Source: Anaerolineales bacterium | Lineage (GTDB): Bacteria; Chloroflexota; Anaerolineae; Anaerolineales; UBA6663 | Length of the DNA stretch: 51,693 nucleotides | Assembly (NCBI GenBank): GCA_020845955.1 | Contig: JADLEU010000333.1 | Coordinates: forward strand, 1 to 51,693 | Direction of reading: 5' to 3' | Part shown: positions 1-7,946 of the stretch, one piece after another | How positions within the stretch are numbered: the first letter of the stretch is position 1 | Layout of the letters: each line of letters opens with the position of its first letter | Notes under the pieces: model-generated | Seen by the model: only the letters and a program-made list of their open reading frames with translations | Databases searched by the model: none | Told to the model about the DNA's origin: nothing | Program-made: the position numbers and the translations under genes

Positions 1-239
1 GGGCGACATGAGATGGGCCAGTCATCGGGCAGGCTCCTTTTCGCACAGGCAGCAAGCGAGTCGCTGCCAGTGTACGAAAAGGCGTCGGCCCATCCGACGG
101 CGAAATCAGTCCGGCACTGATTTCGCTCTTCTGTTCGATCCAAGCGTGAGCGCTGCCTCATTTAGAACATCGGAGCGAAATCAGTCAAGGACTGATTAAA
201 CCCTCATAAAGGCAATGTGAAATCACTTGGGAGGACACT
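1..239. other. Non-coding left edge with hairpins
   Basis: No convincing gene was found. The stretch contains an imperfect inverted repeat at 36-82 (outer arms CCTTTTCG/CGAAAAGG) and two further hairpins sharing the arm GCGAAATCAGT (described separately). A + strand frame open from the window edge to a TGA at 118-120 could be the tail of a gene lying outside, but nothing in it is recognisable. Confidence 0.4.
100..197. repeat. Two related inverted repeats (ATCAGT...ACTGAT)
   Basis: First copy: arms GCGAAATCAGT at 100-110 and ACTGATTTCGC at 116-126, an 11-bp perfect stem with a 5-nt loop. Second copy: arms AATCAGTC at 179-186 and GACTGATT at 190-197 with a 3-nt loop. The word GCGAAATCAGT is repeated directly at 100 and 175. 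Two palindromes with the same half-site just upstream of the gene starting at 240 look like a double operator. They could also be RNA hairpins. Neither is followed by a convincing U-run. Confidence 0.5.
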
Positions 240-752
240 ATGGTCGAGCGCCTCAAGGAGGCTCTAAGTCGGATCAATGGCGTATCAACTCCGGCCATCG
301 GCTTATCGTGGAATCCGCCTGAACCCGACCGGAGCCGAGCAACAAGGCTGGTGAAATTCCTGGCGGGAAGGCGAGTGCTTAGCCCCTACTACATTGATCC
401 CGACATGGAGATAGTTGACTATGCAGTCATGTCAGTACTAAAGGTGCGAGATAGGTTATCAGAGGACTTGGAGCGAGTACGAGGGAATTCGCATCTCGGA
501 CAGGCGCTTGAGGCCATGCACAGAGAGTGCATGATGTTTCTGGATCGGATGCAAGCTGCAATGAAGCACCTCCCGCCTGCGGAAGGCTATAGCGAAAAAC
601 GAAAGGGCGATAGAAGCGCCCGCTTGGCGCTCATGCAACTTCAGCGCACAGTAGTCCTGGAAGTGGCGAAGCTGATTGTCATCTATGACATTGAAGATGT
701 GCCCGAGGACCTGCTGCAAACACTAGAGCACGTTTCGCGTCAACCCCGGTAG
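240..752 (+). CDS. Conserved hypothetical protein (DUF6650-like)
   Basis: This 170-residue soluble protein has no signal peptide or membrane segment. The ATG is preceded by a clear GGGAGG ribosome site 6-8 nt upstream. The N-terminus has the pattern LKEALSRINGVSTPAIGLSWNPP followed by a mostly helical region. From memory, this resembles small proteins grouped as DUF6650, which have a similar 'GVSTP...G..WNPP' start and no known function. The assignment is tentative. It stands alone on its own transcript: hairpins precede it, a long palindrome follows 40 bp after its stop, and a promoter/terminator pair separates it from parA. Confidence 0.6.
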   Translation: MVERLKEALSRINGVSTPAIGLSWNPPEPDRSRATRLVKFLAGRRVLSPYYIDPDMEIVDYAVMSVLKVRDRLSEDLERVRGNSHLGQALEAMHRECMMFLDRMQAAMKHLPPAEGYSEKRKGDRSARLALMQLQRTVVLEVAKLIVIYDIEDVPEDLLQTLEHVSRQPR

Positions 753-792
753 CTTCAGACCGCTGGCGACGTTGTGAACCCGCGCTGGAACA

Positions 793-824
793 GCCAGCCA
801 TGACACTGCAGTGTCATGGCTGGC
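793..824. repeat. Perfect 32-bp palindrome
   Basis: The left arm GCCAGCCATGACACTG (793-808) is followed at once by its exact reverse complement (809-824), with no spacer. It lies 41 bp after the stop of the 240-752 gene. No T-run follows, so it is not a standard intrinsic terminator. It could be a protein binding site, a replication or transfer site, or a cruciform. Confidence 0.85.
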
Positions 825-862
825 GTAGCGCAAAGATGTCATGAAGTTCGGGCGATTGGCTA

Positions 863-891
863 TTGACCGCGCCACGCGCGAGTCATAAGAT
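863..891 (+). promoter_or_regulatory. Candidate sigma70-type promoter
   Basis: TTGACC (863-868), a 17-bp spacer and TAAGAT (886-891). The predicted start near 898 lies only about 20 nt before a strong terminator hairpin, so this promoter would make a very short transcript unless the terminator is bypassed. Confidence 0.5.
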
Positions 892-897
892 TGTCAC

Positions 898-953
898 AAC
901 TTCACAGCACTGACCGCTGGCCGTACGGGCTGACCGTGCGGCCTTTTTTATTT
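898..953 (+). ncRNA. Candidate short RNA ending in intrinsic terminator
   Basis: This is inferred only from the promoter at 863-891 followed closely by the terminator at 919-953. The roughly 50-nt product would contain a 20-nt lead and one hairpin. It sits between an orphan gene and the parA promoter. It could be a regulatory RNA, or just read-through protection for the partition operon. Confidence 0.3.
919..953 (+). terminator. Intrinsic terminator
   Basis: Stem GGCCGTACGG (919-928) pairs with CCGTGCGGCC (934-943) over a 5-nt loop, with one G-T pair, and is followed directly by TTTTTTATTT. This is a textbook rho-independent terminator on the + strand. Confidence 0.8.
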
Positions 954-985
954 GCCAGGATGTAGCAGTAGGAGGGATCAGACGA

Positions 986-1015
986 TTGACTCACCGAGGA
1001 TAGGCAAACGATTAT
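986..1015 (+). promoter_or_regulatory. Candidate parA operon promoter
   Basis: TTGACT (986-991), an 18-bp spacer and GATTAT (1010-1015). The -10 hexamer overlaps the left end of the 34-bp palindrome at 1011-1044, which is the expected geometry for a repressor-operated promoter. The next gene starts at 1345, giving a leader of about 320 nt. Confidence 0.45.
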
Positions 1016-1044
1016 GTCTTGTCCACATGTGGACAAGACATAAT
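1011..1044. repeat. Perfect 34-bp palindrome, candidate operator or parS
   Basis: The left arm ATTATGTCTTGTCCACA (1011-1027) is followed without spacer by its exact reverse complement (1028-1044). The core is TGTCCACATGTGGACA. It lies over the -10/start region of a candidate promoter and 300 bp upstream of parA. It shares only the outer TGT...ACA with the canonical chromosomal parS, so a ParB site would have to be a divergent, element-specific one. Autoregulation of a par operon through such a site is common in plasmid systems; that role here is inference. Confidence 0.8.
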
Positions 1045-1344
1045 TACCATGAGCATGACTTGCGCGCGCGGCCACGCGCAGGGCTGGGATTTCCCGCAAA
1101 ACCAGCAGATTTTGCCCCTCGCGACTCTATGATCACACTCCATATCCAACGCTGCGGATCTGTCCAGATGAGTGAACGCCTGGACGATGGGTGCTTTTTC
1201 CTGATGGCAAACGGCTACCTTTTTGTCAGCCCTCATCCCCTATCTTGCCCAACTGCACATCACCGACGATCAATGGCAAGCGGAGGACAGGGTGAGGACT
1301 CTTTGGGTGACCAACCGGTTAGGATAACGGCTGAAGGAGTTCTC
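1045..1344 (+). other. parA leader, no gene seen
   Basis: The parA frame stays open upstream, but this part lacks a good start and the composition is unlike the parA body. No hairpin with a U-run, no tRNA and no known riboswitch pattern was recognised. Confidence 0.4.
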
Positions 1345-2277
1345 ATGCGCAAGATCGCGTTCTTCTCCCAAAAAGGCGGCTGCGGCAAAACCACCACCTG
1401 CGTCAACATCGCTGCTGCCCTTGCCGGCCGCGGACGCCGCATCCTGATCCTGGACCTCGACAGCAACGCCTGCGCCTCGCGGACCTTTGGAGCGCTCGAA
1501 AGCCTGGAGAATTCCATCGCCGCCGCGCTGCTGGGCCTGCGCCCGCTGGTCGAGGTGGTGCACCGGACCGAGATTGACAACATCTGGCTCGTGCCCGGCG
1601 CGACCGATCTGCACAGCCTGGACGACGTCGAGGGCGTCCTCGATCCCAATCGCCGCGATGACTTGGGCCGGTTGAGCCCCGTGGCGCTCCAACTGGAGTT
1701 GGCCCAGAGCGATCTGGCCGGCTTCGACTACCTGCTCCTCGATTGCCCCGGTGGGCACCCCTTTATCGAGCACCTGGTGCTGCTGGCGTGCGACGAGGTC
1801 ATCATTCCCACCGGGCTGTCCATCTACGACCTGTATGCCGCCACGCCCACGATGCACCTGATCCTGATGGCGCGCGAAGCGCGCGGCGACGACAAACCCG
1901 AGTTCCTGGGCTTCTTGCCCAATGGGGCAGGGCGCCGGGGTGTCTCGCGGCGGGTGCAGAGCACGCTCGACCAGTACTCGCTCCCTTGCCTGCCGGCGGT
2001 CCGGCATTCCGACCTGATCAAAACGCTCGCAGGCATGCCGACCGTCCCGCAGCGCCTGATGGTGTTGGCCCGGCCCGATAGTGCCGTCACCGCCAGTTTC
2101 CAGCAGGTGGCCGCCAAAATTGACCATGACCCAGAGATAACTGGGCGCAGCGAGCCAGATAACGCCACGGCGGCTGGCCCCACAGGCGCGACGAGTGCTC
2201 CAGAGGATGCACAATCGTCACTGCCTATTGACTCCGAACACCTGGAAGTGGTACCATGCGCGCACTTGGGGATATGA
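1345..2277 (+). CDS. parA: ParA-family partition ATPase
   Basis: This 310-residue ATPase is of the ParA/MinD (SIMIBI) type. The deviant Walker A box KGGCGKTT is at residues 10-17. The A' region ILILDLDSNACAS follows, then a Walker B-like segment DYLLLDCPGG near residue 130. ParA proteins bind DNA non-specifically and position a ParB-bound replicon in the cell. The start is the ATG with AAGGAG 5 nt upstream; the longer open frame to 952 is not supported. The short N-terminus without a helix-turn-helix resembles the small (type Ib or chromosomal) ParA class. A ParB-like gene follows after one small membrane-protein gene, and a palindrome-operated promoter lies upstream. A MinD-like or other cargo-positioning role is possible, but the ParB neighbour favours partition. 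Confidence 0.88.
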   Translation: MRKIAFFSQKGGCGKTTTCVNIAAALAGRGRRILILDLDSNACASRTFGALESLENSIAAALLGLRPLVEVVHRTEIDNIWLVPGATDLHSLDDVEGVLDPNRRDDLGRLSPVALQLELAQSDLAGFDYLLLDCPGGHPFIEHLVLLACDEVIIPTGLSIYDLYAATPTMHLILMAREARGDDKPEFLGFLPNGAGRRGVSRRVQSTLDQYSLPCLPAVRHSDLIKTLAGMPTVPQRLMVLARPDSAVTASFQQVAAKIDHDPEITGRSEPDNATAAGPTGATSAPEDAQSSLPIDSEHLEVVPCAHLGI

Positions 2278-2316
2278 ACCCTAGTGCGCGGATGGGAGGA
2301 CTTGGGTAACGGTAAG

Positions 2317-2670
2317 ATGATCCGCCTGCGCTTTCTCGCCTGCCCGATGTTGGTGCTTTGGGTAGCCCTCGTTTTTGCTTCGTTCCTGGCCGGATTCCGG
2401 CTCGACGATACGCGCCCATTGGTGCGTGCCTATGGCGCCGCCCGACCTTGGCTGCTCACGCTGCCCGCCTGGCTGGCGCTGCCCCTTGGCCGCCCAATCA
2501 AACTCACCGGTGCCTGCCTGTTAGCGGCCATGACCTTGTTGACCTGGGAGCCCGCCCCCAGCATCATTTTCCAGCCGCTTGTCCTGCTTGGTCTGATCCT
2601 GGTCACCGCAAGCGCACAACGTTTCGCTGGGCCATCCCACTGGGAATTGAGAAACGACCATGACCGCTAA
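2317..2670 (+). CDS. Small membrane protein
   Basis: About 117 residues with three hydrophobic stretches: residues 4-27, a Trp/Leu-rich one near 42-55, and a long one near 62-98. It has no motif I recognise. A GTG at 2284 would add 11 residues; the ATG at 2317 puts the N-terminus at MIRLRFLACPMLVLW, a plausible first membrane segment, but the upstream GGAGGA is rather far (16 nt). It lies between parA and parB, and its end overlaps the parB start by 11 bp, so the three genes are probably co-translated. Membrane anchoring of the partition or pilus machinery is only a guess. Confidence 0.6.
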   Translation: MIRLRFLACPMLVLWVALVFASFLAGFRLDDTRPLVRAYGAARPWLLTLPAWLALPLGRPIKLTGACLLAAMTLLTWEPAPSIIFQPLVLLGLILVTASAQRFAGPSHWELRNDHDR

Positions 2671-3865
2671 CCTCCACCTGGGCGATGAGTCAAAGGTCCA
2701 TTTTTCGAACCCGTATGAGCGGCACCAGCTCAGGGGCCGGCGTGCGGCGCCTCCAACGCCAGGCGCCGAGAGCCAAGACCACTACCGGGAAGTGCCACTG
2801 GCGGAAATCGCCGGCCAGCGGTCCATGCAGACGCGTGCGGCCTTTGATCCGCAACACGATGATGAAGACCAGGCCCTGGTGGACAGCCTGGCCAGCGAAG
2901 GTCAGTTGGTGCCTGTCCTGCTGGCTCAATCGGCCGGCGGAGATTCGCCCCAGTATGTGCCGCTCGATGGGCACCGCCGCATTGCCGGCCTGCGGCATCT
3001 TGCCCGAGCCACCGTTCGCGCCTTCATCGTCCATGCGGCCACGCGGGAGTGCGACCTGATCTCCCTGACGGCCAACGTCCGCAAGAACCTGACACCGCTG
3101 GAGTTGGCTGAGGCGCTCGCGCGGTTGGAAAACGAGCACAAACTCACACCAGACGATATCGCCCGGCGGGTCGGTCTGACCCGCTCCTACGTTTGGAAGC
3201 TGCGCCGCCTGTCCACCGCGCCGCCGTCCGTGCGCGAGGCCGTGGCAGAGAAACGCATTACGGCCCACCTGGCCGATGCGCTGCTGCGGGCGCCTGAAGG
3301 GCACCAGCAAGCCGCGCTCGACCTGGCGGTCAACTGCCAGTTGTCGGAACCGCAGGTGGAACGGGTGCTGGAGGAGTGTGCCAAGAACAGCCTCACGCCC
3401 GATCAAGCCGCGCAGGCGCTGAAGCTGATCAGCGCCCCTTCAGTGGCTCCCTCACCCCCGGCGCCAGTTGCCGCCAAACAAGACAGGCCGAACGGCCAAA
3501 CGGTTGAGCTGACACAGGAAGCCATCGTGGCTTACATCCAGGACGTGTTTCCGGAGGTAACCGCAGAGCAGGCGGCCGGGGTAGCCGAGTTGGCGGTGGA
3601 CCACGACCAGCCGCGCAAGATCGTGAAGGCAGCCTGCCTCCTCTTACTCTCCAATTGGGAGCCTGTCCGGGCCATCGAAGGCGCGGAGCTTTCGGAGCGC
3701 GATCCGCAGGTTCGGCGCGTCGTGAACATGCTGGACCTGTGCCTTGAATTGGAGGCCATGCTCCGAAGCGAGACCAAGTCACGCGAGTGCGCCCCCATGC
3801 TGGTCGGTCTCATGCGCCGTCTTCTGGCCACCAAGCGGCTGGCACTCCAGTTCGAGAAGGAATAG
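2660..3865 (+). CDS. parB: ParB-family DNA-binding protein
   Basis: A 401-residue protein with the ParB layout. A ParB/Srx N-terminal domain (about 45-125) carries DGHRR at 103-107, the CTP-binding signature. A helix-turn-helix follows at about 161-183 (TPDDIARRVGLTRSYVWKLRRL). The linker near 255-285 is Pro/Ala-rich. The C-terminal helical half (about 290-400) is longer than a simple ParB dimerisation domain and may have its own role. ParB loads on parS as a CTP-gated clamp and is moved by ParA. The gene overlaps the upstream small membrane-protein gene by 11 bp. The 34-bp palindrome at 1011-1044 is the best candidate binding site in view. Confidence 0.87.
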   Translation: MTANLHLGDESKVHFSNPYERHQLRGRRAAPPTPGAESQDHYREVPLAEIAGQRSMQTRAAFDPQHDDEDQALVDSLASEGQLVPVLLAQSAGGDSPQYVPLDGHRRIAGLRHLARATVRAFIVHAATRECDLISLTANVRKNLTPLELAEALARLENEHKLTPDDIARRVGLTRSYVWKLRRLSTAPPSVREAVAEKRITAHLADALLRAPEGHQQAALDLAVNCQLSEPQVERVLEECAKNSLTPDQAAQALKLISAPSVAPSPPAPVAAKQDRPNGQTVELTQEAIVAYIQDVFPEVTAEQAAGVAELAVDHDQPRKIVKAACLLLLSNWEPVRAIEGAELSERDPQVRRVVNMLDLCLELEAMLRSETKSRECAPMLVGLMRRLLATKRLALQFEKE

Positions 3866-3875
3866 GGAGCATCGC

Positions 3876-4847
3876 ATGCGCGCCACAGTTCGAGGTCTTG
3901 TGTTGGGTGTCTTGCTGATGGTGCCCATGGCCTGCGGGCGCGCGACAGAAACTCCGGGTCCGTCGCCCACAGAGGCCGCCACGCAGCCTGAACCACGCTC
4001 CACGGTTGGCGACACCCCGACCAAGGCCACGGCCACGGCTCTGGCCACGGCGACACACACACCCACACCCGTGCCTAGCCCCACCCCGACGTTCGACCCG
4101 ACACGCGGCGCTGCAATGACGCTGGAGGCTATCCGCGTGGCGGTGACGGCCAGCGGCGTGCCGGAAGGCTCGACAGAATTCGAGGCGCAAGTTGCCGCCA
4201 CGCGTTGCGCCCTGATCCCACCGCCGACATCAACGCCCATGCCGTGGCGCCTGACCCCCGAGCAGCCTTACCTGGTGAGCGCGAATTGCCTGGGAAGTGA
4301 ACTGCCGGGGCAGGGCGTTCGGCTCTGGCAAGACGGCGTCTGGGTTGAGGCCAATCAATATGCATTCGCGGATCCGGCCGAGCTTGAGGCTCCTCGCCAT
4401 AGCTACCTCGCCTATCTTGACCTCATGTCCTTTGCCGCTGCTCCCCCAGGAGACGATTTCGAGGCGAAGCTTGCCGAATACATGATGACAGACGGTGTGC
4501 TGCCTTCACCTGAGAGCTGCTTTGCGGGCGAAGTGTCCAGCCAGGTGTTGGAACTTGCCCGGCAGGACCTCTACGTTCGGTTGACGTTCAAACAGTCTAT
4601 CGAGTGGAATGCAGCTTACTACCTATATGTTTCGCCGGTAGATATCCAATTGGCATTGCCCTGGAGCACTGGCCCGGTGCTCCAGGAATTGCTCAGCATG
4701 GAGAGCAATACGCCTCTACGGCATGAATTTCTGGCTGGGCTCGCAGGTACGGCGCGGTTTCGCTACGACCCGGCGACCAGCCGCTGGTATCTGACTGACG
4801 ATGAGGGCGGTTACTACTGCCACGTGCTGCCCCTGTTTCTGAACTAG
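3876..4847 (+). CDS. Putative lipoprotein with Pro/Thr linker
   Basis: 323 residues. The N-terminus MRATVRGLVLGVLLMVPMAC has a charged start, a hydrophobic core and a lipobox-like PMAC, so lipid attachment at Cys20 is likely. A Thr/Pro/Ala-rich spacer (about 25-75, TPTPVPSPTPT) follows, as is common in Chloroflexota surface proteins, then a globular part without a recognised fold. Start: ATG with GGGAG 6 nt upstream; the longer frame from 3744 lies inside parB and is rejected. It opens the run of secreted and pilus genes, so a surface role beside the pilus is plausible, but the function is unknown. Confidence 0.7.
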   Translation: MRATVRGLVLGVLLMVPMACGRATETPGPSPTEAATQPEPRSTVGDTPTKATATALATATHTPTPVPSPTPTFDPTRGAAMTLEAIRVAVTASGVPEGSTEFEAQVAATRCALIPPPTSTPMPWRLTPEQPYLVSANCLGSELPGQGVRLWQDGVWVEANQYAFADPAELEAPRHSYLAYLDLMSFAAAPPGDDFEAKLAEYMMTDGVLPSPESCFAGEVSSQVLELARQDLYVRLTFKQSIEWNAAYYLYVSPVDIQLALPWSTGPVLQELLSMESNTPLRHEFLAGLAGTARFRYDPATSRWYLTDDEGGYYCHVLPLFLN

Positions 4848-4886
4848 GAAATGCCCATGCTGAACCATTTTGGACGAGGAGGGGCA

Positions 4887-5321
4887 ATGCCAAGGCATTT
4901 CATGTCAAACCGGGGACAAATTGCGGTCATGTTCGCGCTGCTGACTCCACTCTTGCTGGGCTTCGTAGGCTTAGTGCTCGATGGTGGGCTCGCCATGGTC
5001 CAGTATCGTCGCGGCCAGGTTGCTTTGGATAGCGCAGCTCTCGCCGCCGCGACTCAACTCGACAAAGACTTTTTTCGCACCGACAACCTTGTGCAGCTGA
5101 CGCCAACTGACGCCCACGTGTTGGCGATGACCTACGCTTCCGAAAACGGCGAGGGCCATGTCTCGATCACCGGGATCAGTGTTCATGGCACGCAAGTCGA
5201 TGTGTACGGTGTCGTGACCTCCCGCACGGTCTTTCTGCGCATCTTTGGCGTCAACCAGGTTCGTTTCGACCTGTCGGCGCGGGCTGAGCTCAAGTATGGG
5301 ATCACGGAGGAAGGTCAATGA
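4887..5321 (+). CDS. TadG/TadE-like pilus-assembly protein
   Basis: About 144 residues. The N-terminal part, RGQIAVMFALLTPLLLGFVGLVLDGG, is the single membrane segment typical of TadG/TadE-like proteins, followed by the characteristic RRGQVALDSAALAAAT helix. The rest is a short beta-rich domain. Start chosen at the ATG preceded by GAGGAGGGG; an in-frame ATG at 4851 has no such site. TadG-type proteins are minor components of the Flp/Tad pilus. The end overlaps the next gene as ATGA. Confidence 0.78.
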   Translation: MPRHFMSNRGQIAVMFALLTPLLLGFVGLVLDGGLAMVQYRRGQVALDSAALAAATQLDKDFFRTDNLVQLTPTDAHVLAMTYASENGEGHVSITGISVHGTQVDVYGVVTSRTVFLRIFGVNQVRFDLSARAELKYGITEEGQ

Positions 5322-6454
5322 GAGACACCTGGGGTACTCAGCCACGCTCGGCCAAGGCTGCCCGCTTCAGTTTCGCCCTGATCCTGGCGCTGAGCCTCCC
5401 TCTCGGGATGGCCCTGGTGCCCCGGCCTTTGACAGCGCAAGCCCAGACCGTGCCAACCGCCACGCCCACGCCAGACTGCCCGCCGGGCGAGTACTGGGAC
5501 CCGGTCATGGGGCGCTGCTGGCCCATTCGGCGTGACTGCCCGGCTGGCCTCATTGATGTAACCGGCGACGGCTCGGTGTGTGAAGCGATCGATCCCATTG
5601 CGTCTCCCGGCGCGTGCCTCGCCTGGCCCTCGGCCCCACTTCTGCTGGCGACCGGTTCCGTCGAATGCGCCCTGCCATACCAGACCGGCGGCCAACTGCT
5701 GCGGATCAGCGGCTCGGTCGGATGCCTGAACGTGAACCGGCGCCCCTATCCGCGGGCCCTGGTCAACCTCCCGGTCGAGTATCGTGTCACCGGGGTCATC
5801 CCGCCCAACCAGCTCTCCGGCATCCCGTTTGGCGACCCCGGCAGCTATCGCCTGTCGGCCAGCGATCCGTGGGCGACCGAAGGGCTCTTCCTGCACGAGC
5901 GCTATGGTGCTGTCACGTCCGATAGCTTTGGGCAGCCCGCCTTCAATACACGAGCACTGCTCGCCGGCGATGCCTACCCCTATCCCAGTGTCAACAACGT
6001 GCGGGCGCGCCTCGTCTTCAAGATGGCGACTGGGGCCGACGCCCTTACCTGGACGACGGCCGGGCGGCCGAGCGCGTTCTACGGCGGGCTAACAACCTGG
6101 GCTGAGACCACCTACACCTGGGCTAGCTTTCCCCTGCCGGGTAGCCTGCAGCACATCTCGTCGCTGGGACCCGCCCTGAATGGCGCCAACTCACTGCCGG
6201 CCTTCAAGGTGGCGGTTCAGTCCCGCTGGGATCTGTACCTGAACGCCGAGTGGGATGAGTACGCGGTCAACGACGCTCACAATTACGTCTGGGCGGATCA
6301 TCGCCAGATCGAAGTGCGCATCGCGCCCACCTACGTCAGTTATAGGGCGTGGGACAACCGCCAGCGCCCGGACAACGCGGCCGCGATCTACTGCAACGCA
6401 GCGAGTGGGTACCTCCCGGTGCCGGTGATTGAGGCGCAAACGGTGCTCCGATGA
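5318..6454 (+). CDS. Secreted protein of unknown function
   Basis: 378 residues. It has a long N-terminal signal-type sequence (basic stretch, then hydrophobic about 18-40, AQAQT cleavage-like site), a short TPTPT spacer and a Cys-containing segment (CPPGEYWDP...GRCWP, then DCPAG...C) resembling small disulfide-knotted modules. A Trp/Tyr-rich, probably beta-sheet domain makes up the rest. No catalytic motif was recognised. It is translationally coupled at both ends (ATGA overlaps), so it belongs to the pilus operon. It could be an adhesin or tip-like protein; that is inference from location only. Confidence 0.65.
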   Translation: MRDTWGTQPRSAKAARFSFALILALSLPLGMALVPRPLTAQAQTVPTATPTPDCPPGEYWDPVMGRCWPIRRDCPAGLIDVTGDGSVCEAIDPIASPGACLAWPSAPLLLATGSVECALPYQTGGQLLRISGSVGCLNVNRRPYPRALVNLPVEYRVTGVIPPNQLSGIPFGDPGSYRLSASDPWATEGLFLHERYGAVTSDSFGQPAFNTRALLAGDAYPYPSVNNVRARLVFKMATGADALTWTTAGRPSAFYGGLTTWAETTYTWASFPLPGSLQHISSLGPALNGANSLPAFKVAVQSRWDLYLNAEWDEYAVNDAHNYVWADHRQIEVRIAPTYVSYRAWDNRQRPDNAAAIYCNAASGYLPVPVIEAQTVLR

Positions 6455-6846
6455 CGAGCCTGACCGAAGATTACGCGCGGGCGATCGGCATGGCCGGGCT
6501 GAGCGACGAGCGGCAGACACGTTTGCTGACCCATCTGCTGAGCCTGAACGAGGCCCTGCCCAACGTCCCGCCCGTTTCGCCGGCGGTGGCCCGCACCGCC
6601 GCGGCGCTCATGGCCGCAGATCCTGACCGGCTGGCTGGACCGACGGCAGTCGCGCAGGCGGAGGCCGTCGCCCGGGTGAGCCAGATCGGGCCGGCACTGA
6701 TCCAGATCCAGGCCGGCGTGATGGCGCTCGAAGCAGTAGGCGACCTGCCTGAAGCGGCGGCCCATGGGCCGCACACCGCGGCGCTGCGCCGCATCTTGTG
6801 GCACCTGATCGGCGCCGCGTCAACCCTGTTGGACCGCCTCGGTTGA
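6451..6846 (+). CDS. Small all-helical cytoplasmic protein
   Basis: 131 residues, Ala/Leu-rich and probably all alpha-helical, with no signal peptide or membrane segment. No family recognised. It overlaps the preceding gene by 4 bp (ATGA) and lies 37 bp before cpaB. It may be a chaperone or assembly factor for the pilus, but nothing in the sequence proves this. Confidence 0.55.
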   Translation: MTSLTEDYARAIGMAGLSDERQTRLLTHLLSLNEALPNVPPVSPAVARTAAALMAADPDRLAGPTAVAQAEAVARVSQIGPALIQIQAGVMALEAVGDLPEAAAHGPHTAALRRILWHLIGAASTLLDRLG

Positions 6847-6883
6847 TGGTTAGCGTATCTAAGCATTGGAGAAGGAGCGTGGC

Positions 6884-7933
6884 ATGACGAGACGAAACTC
6901 AGCCGTGATTGTCCTGGCGATCATCCTGATGGTGGGCGGCTTCCTGGGGGTCCTGTTCGTAGGCCAACTCGTCAACCCGGCACCGGCGCCCGTGGCCGTC
7001 GCGGTGCTCGACATCCCGGCCGGCACGACGCTGAGCGCCGACATGATCGCGATTGACAGCGTCCATATGGACCCCAAGGTCCTGGCCGGTCTCGTGCTGG
7101 AAGGCGAACTGGCCAGCTACGTGGGGGGCGTGGTCGTCGAGCCGATCCATGCCTTTCAGCCGGTGCACAAGGCCGCCATCAGCGTCAGCGGAAACCCGGC
7201 GTCGGATCACCGGCTGGCCCTCGCGCTCTCCGATCCGAGTCTGGTGGCGATGGTCGTGCCCGTGACGGTTGGCACCGCGCCGGACGCGATCGTGGAAGGC
7301 GACTTCGTGGACCTGAACTTCGGGGTTGGCTCGACGACGGCTTTCGGCGGGATGTTGTCCACCGCGCCGACCGAGATGCCCTTTGCCGCGGGCTTCGGGG
7401 CTCTGGATCAGGCGGGCGGCGAACTGGCGGCCACGCCCGCGGTGAGCCCAACCCCAACCCCCGAGCCGCTCCTGATGCTGCCGGTCGCCAAGACCGTCGT
7501 GCGCAGCGCCCGAATCCTGAGCGTCATTCGAGAGGAACGCGCCGCCACAGTGCAGAGCGAGCCTGGCGCAGAAACCCGGACGGTCGCCGTCCAGGGCAAG
7601 ATCATCGCCCTGGTCGTCGCCATCCCACGCGAGGCGCAGGAACTGCTCGAGTTCGCCATTGACAACGGCACCGTGCGGGTCGCGCTGCTGTCGGCCCAGA
7701 TCGCGGACCATTCGGATGGCGCGGCGCCTTCCCTTGGCATGACCTGGAACGACCTGGTGGCCCTCGTGCGCATGGAGCGGGAGGCGGCGCTGGCCGCCGG
7801 CCTGCCCACCGATGTGTTCGGGCCGGGCGCGTACGCCGTCGAAGCGACGCGCAGCGCCGCCACCCAGGCCGCCCAGCCCCCGAGTCCCACCGCAACGCCG
7901 CTGCCGTTTCTGACAGCGACACCCACACCCTAA
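6884..7933 (+). CDS. cpaB: CpaB/RcpC-like pilus assembly protein (SAF domain)
   Basis: About 349 residues. One N-terminal membrane segment (about 7-28) is followed by a SAF domain: VAVAVLDIPAGTTLSADMI, then ASYVGGVVVEPIHAFQPV. A second domain at about 120-290 has the RcpC pattern (RILSVIRE..., KIIALVVAIPREAQELLEFA). Pro/Thr-rich tails occur near 190-205 and at the end. CpaB/RcpC links the inner-membrane Tad platform to the cell wall and pilus exit. The start is the ATG with GAAGGAG upstream; a TTG at 6866 is less likely. It heads the core Tad genes. Confidence 0.85.
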   Translation: MTRRNSAVIVLAIILMVGGFLGVLFVGQLVNPAPAPVAVAVLDIPAGTTLSADMIAIDSVHMDPKVLAGLVLEGELASYVGGVVVEPIHAFQPVHKAAISVSGNPASDHRLALALSDPSLVAMVVPVTVGTAPDAIVEGDFVDLNFGVGSTTAFGGMLSTAPTEMPFAAGFGALDQAGGELAATPAVSPTPTPEPLLMLPVAKTVVRSARILSVIREERAATVQSEPGAETRTVAVQGKIIALVVAIPREAQELLEFAIDNGTVRVALLSAQIADHSDGAAPSLGMTWNDLVALVRMEREAALAAGLPTDVFGPGAYAVEATRSAATQAAQPPSPTATPLPFLTATPTP

Positions 7934-7946
7934 TCTCGAGGCCGAC

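Noticed and set aside
1011-1044. Canonical chromosomal parS site
   Set aside because: Only the outer TGT...ACA of the 16-bp parS is shared; the inner bases differ, so it was called a divergent candidate only.
952-1344. Long N-terminal extension of ParA
   Set aside because: The frame is open but contains the promoter and palindrome, has no ribosome site at its start, and the ATG at 1345 has a strong one right before the conserved MRKIAFFSQKGG.
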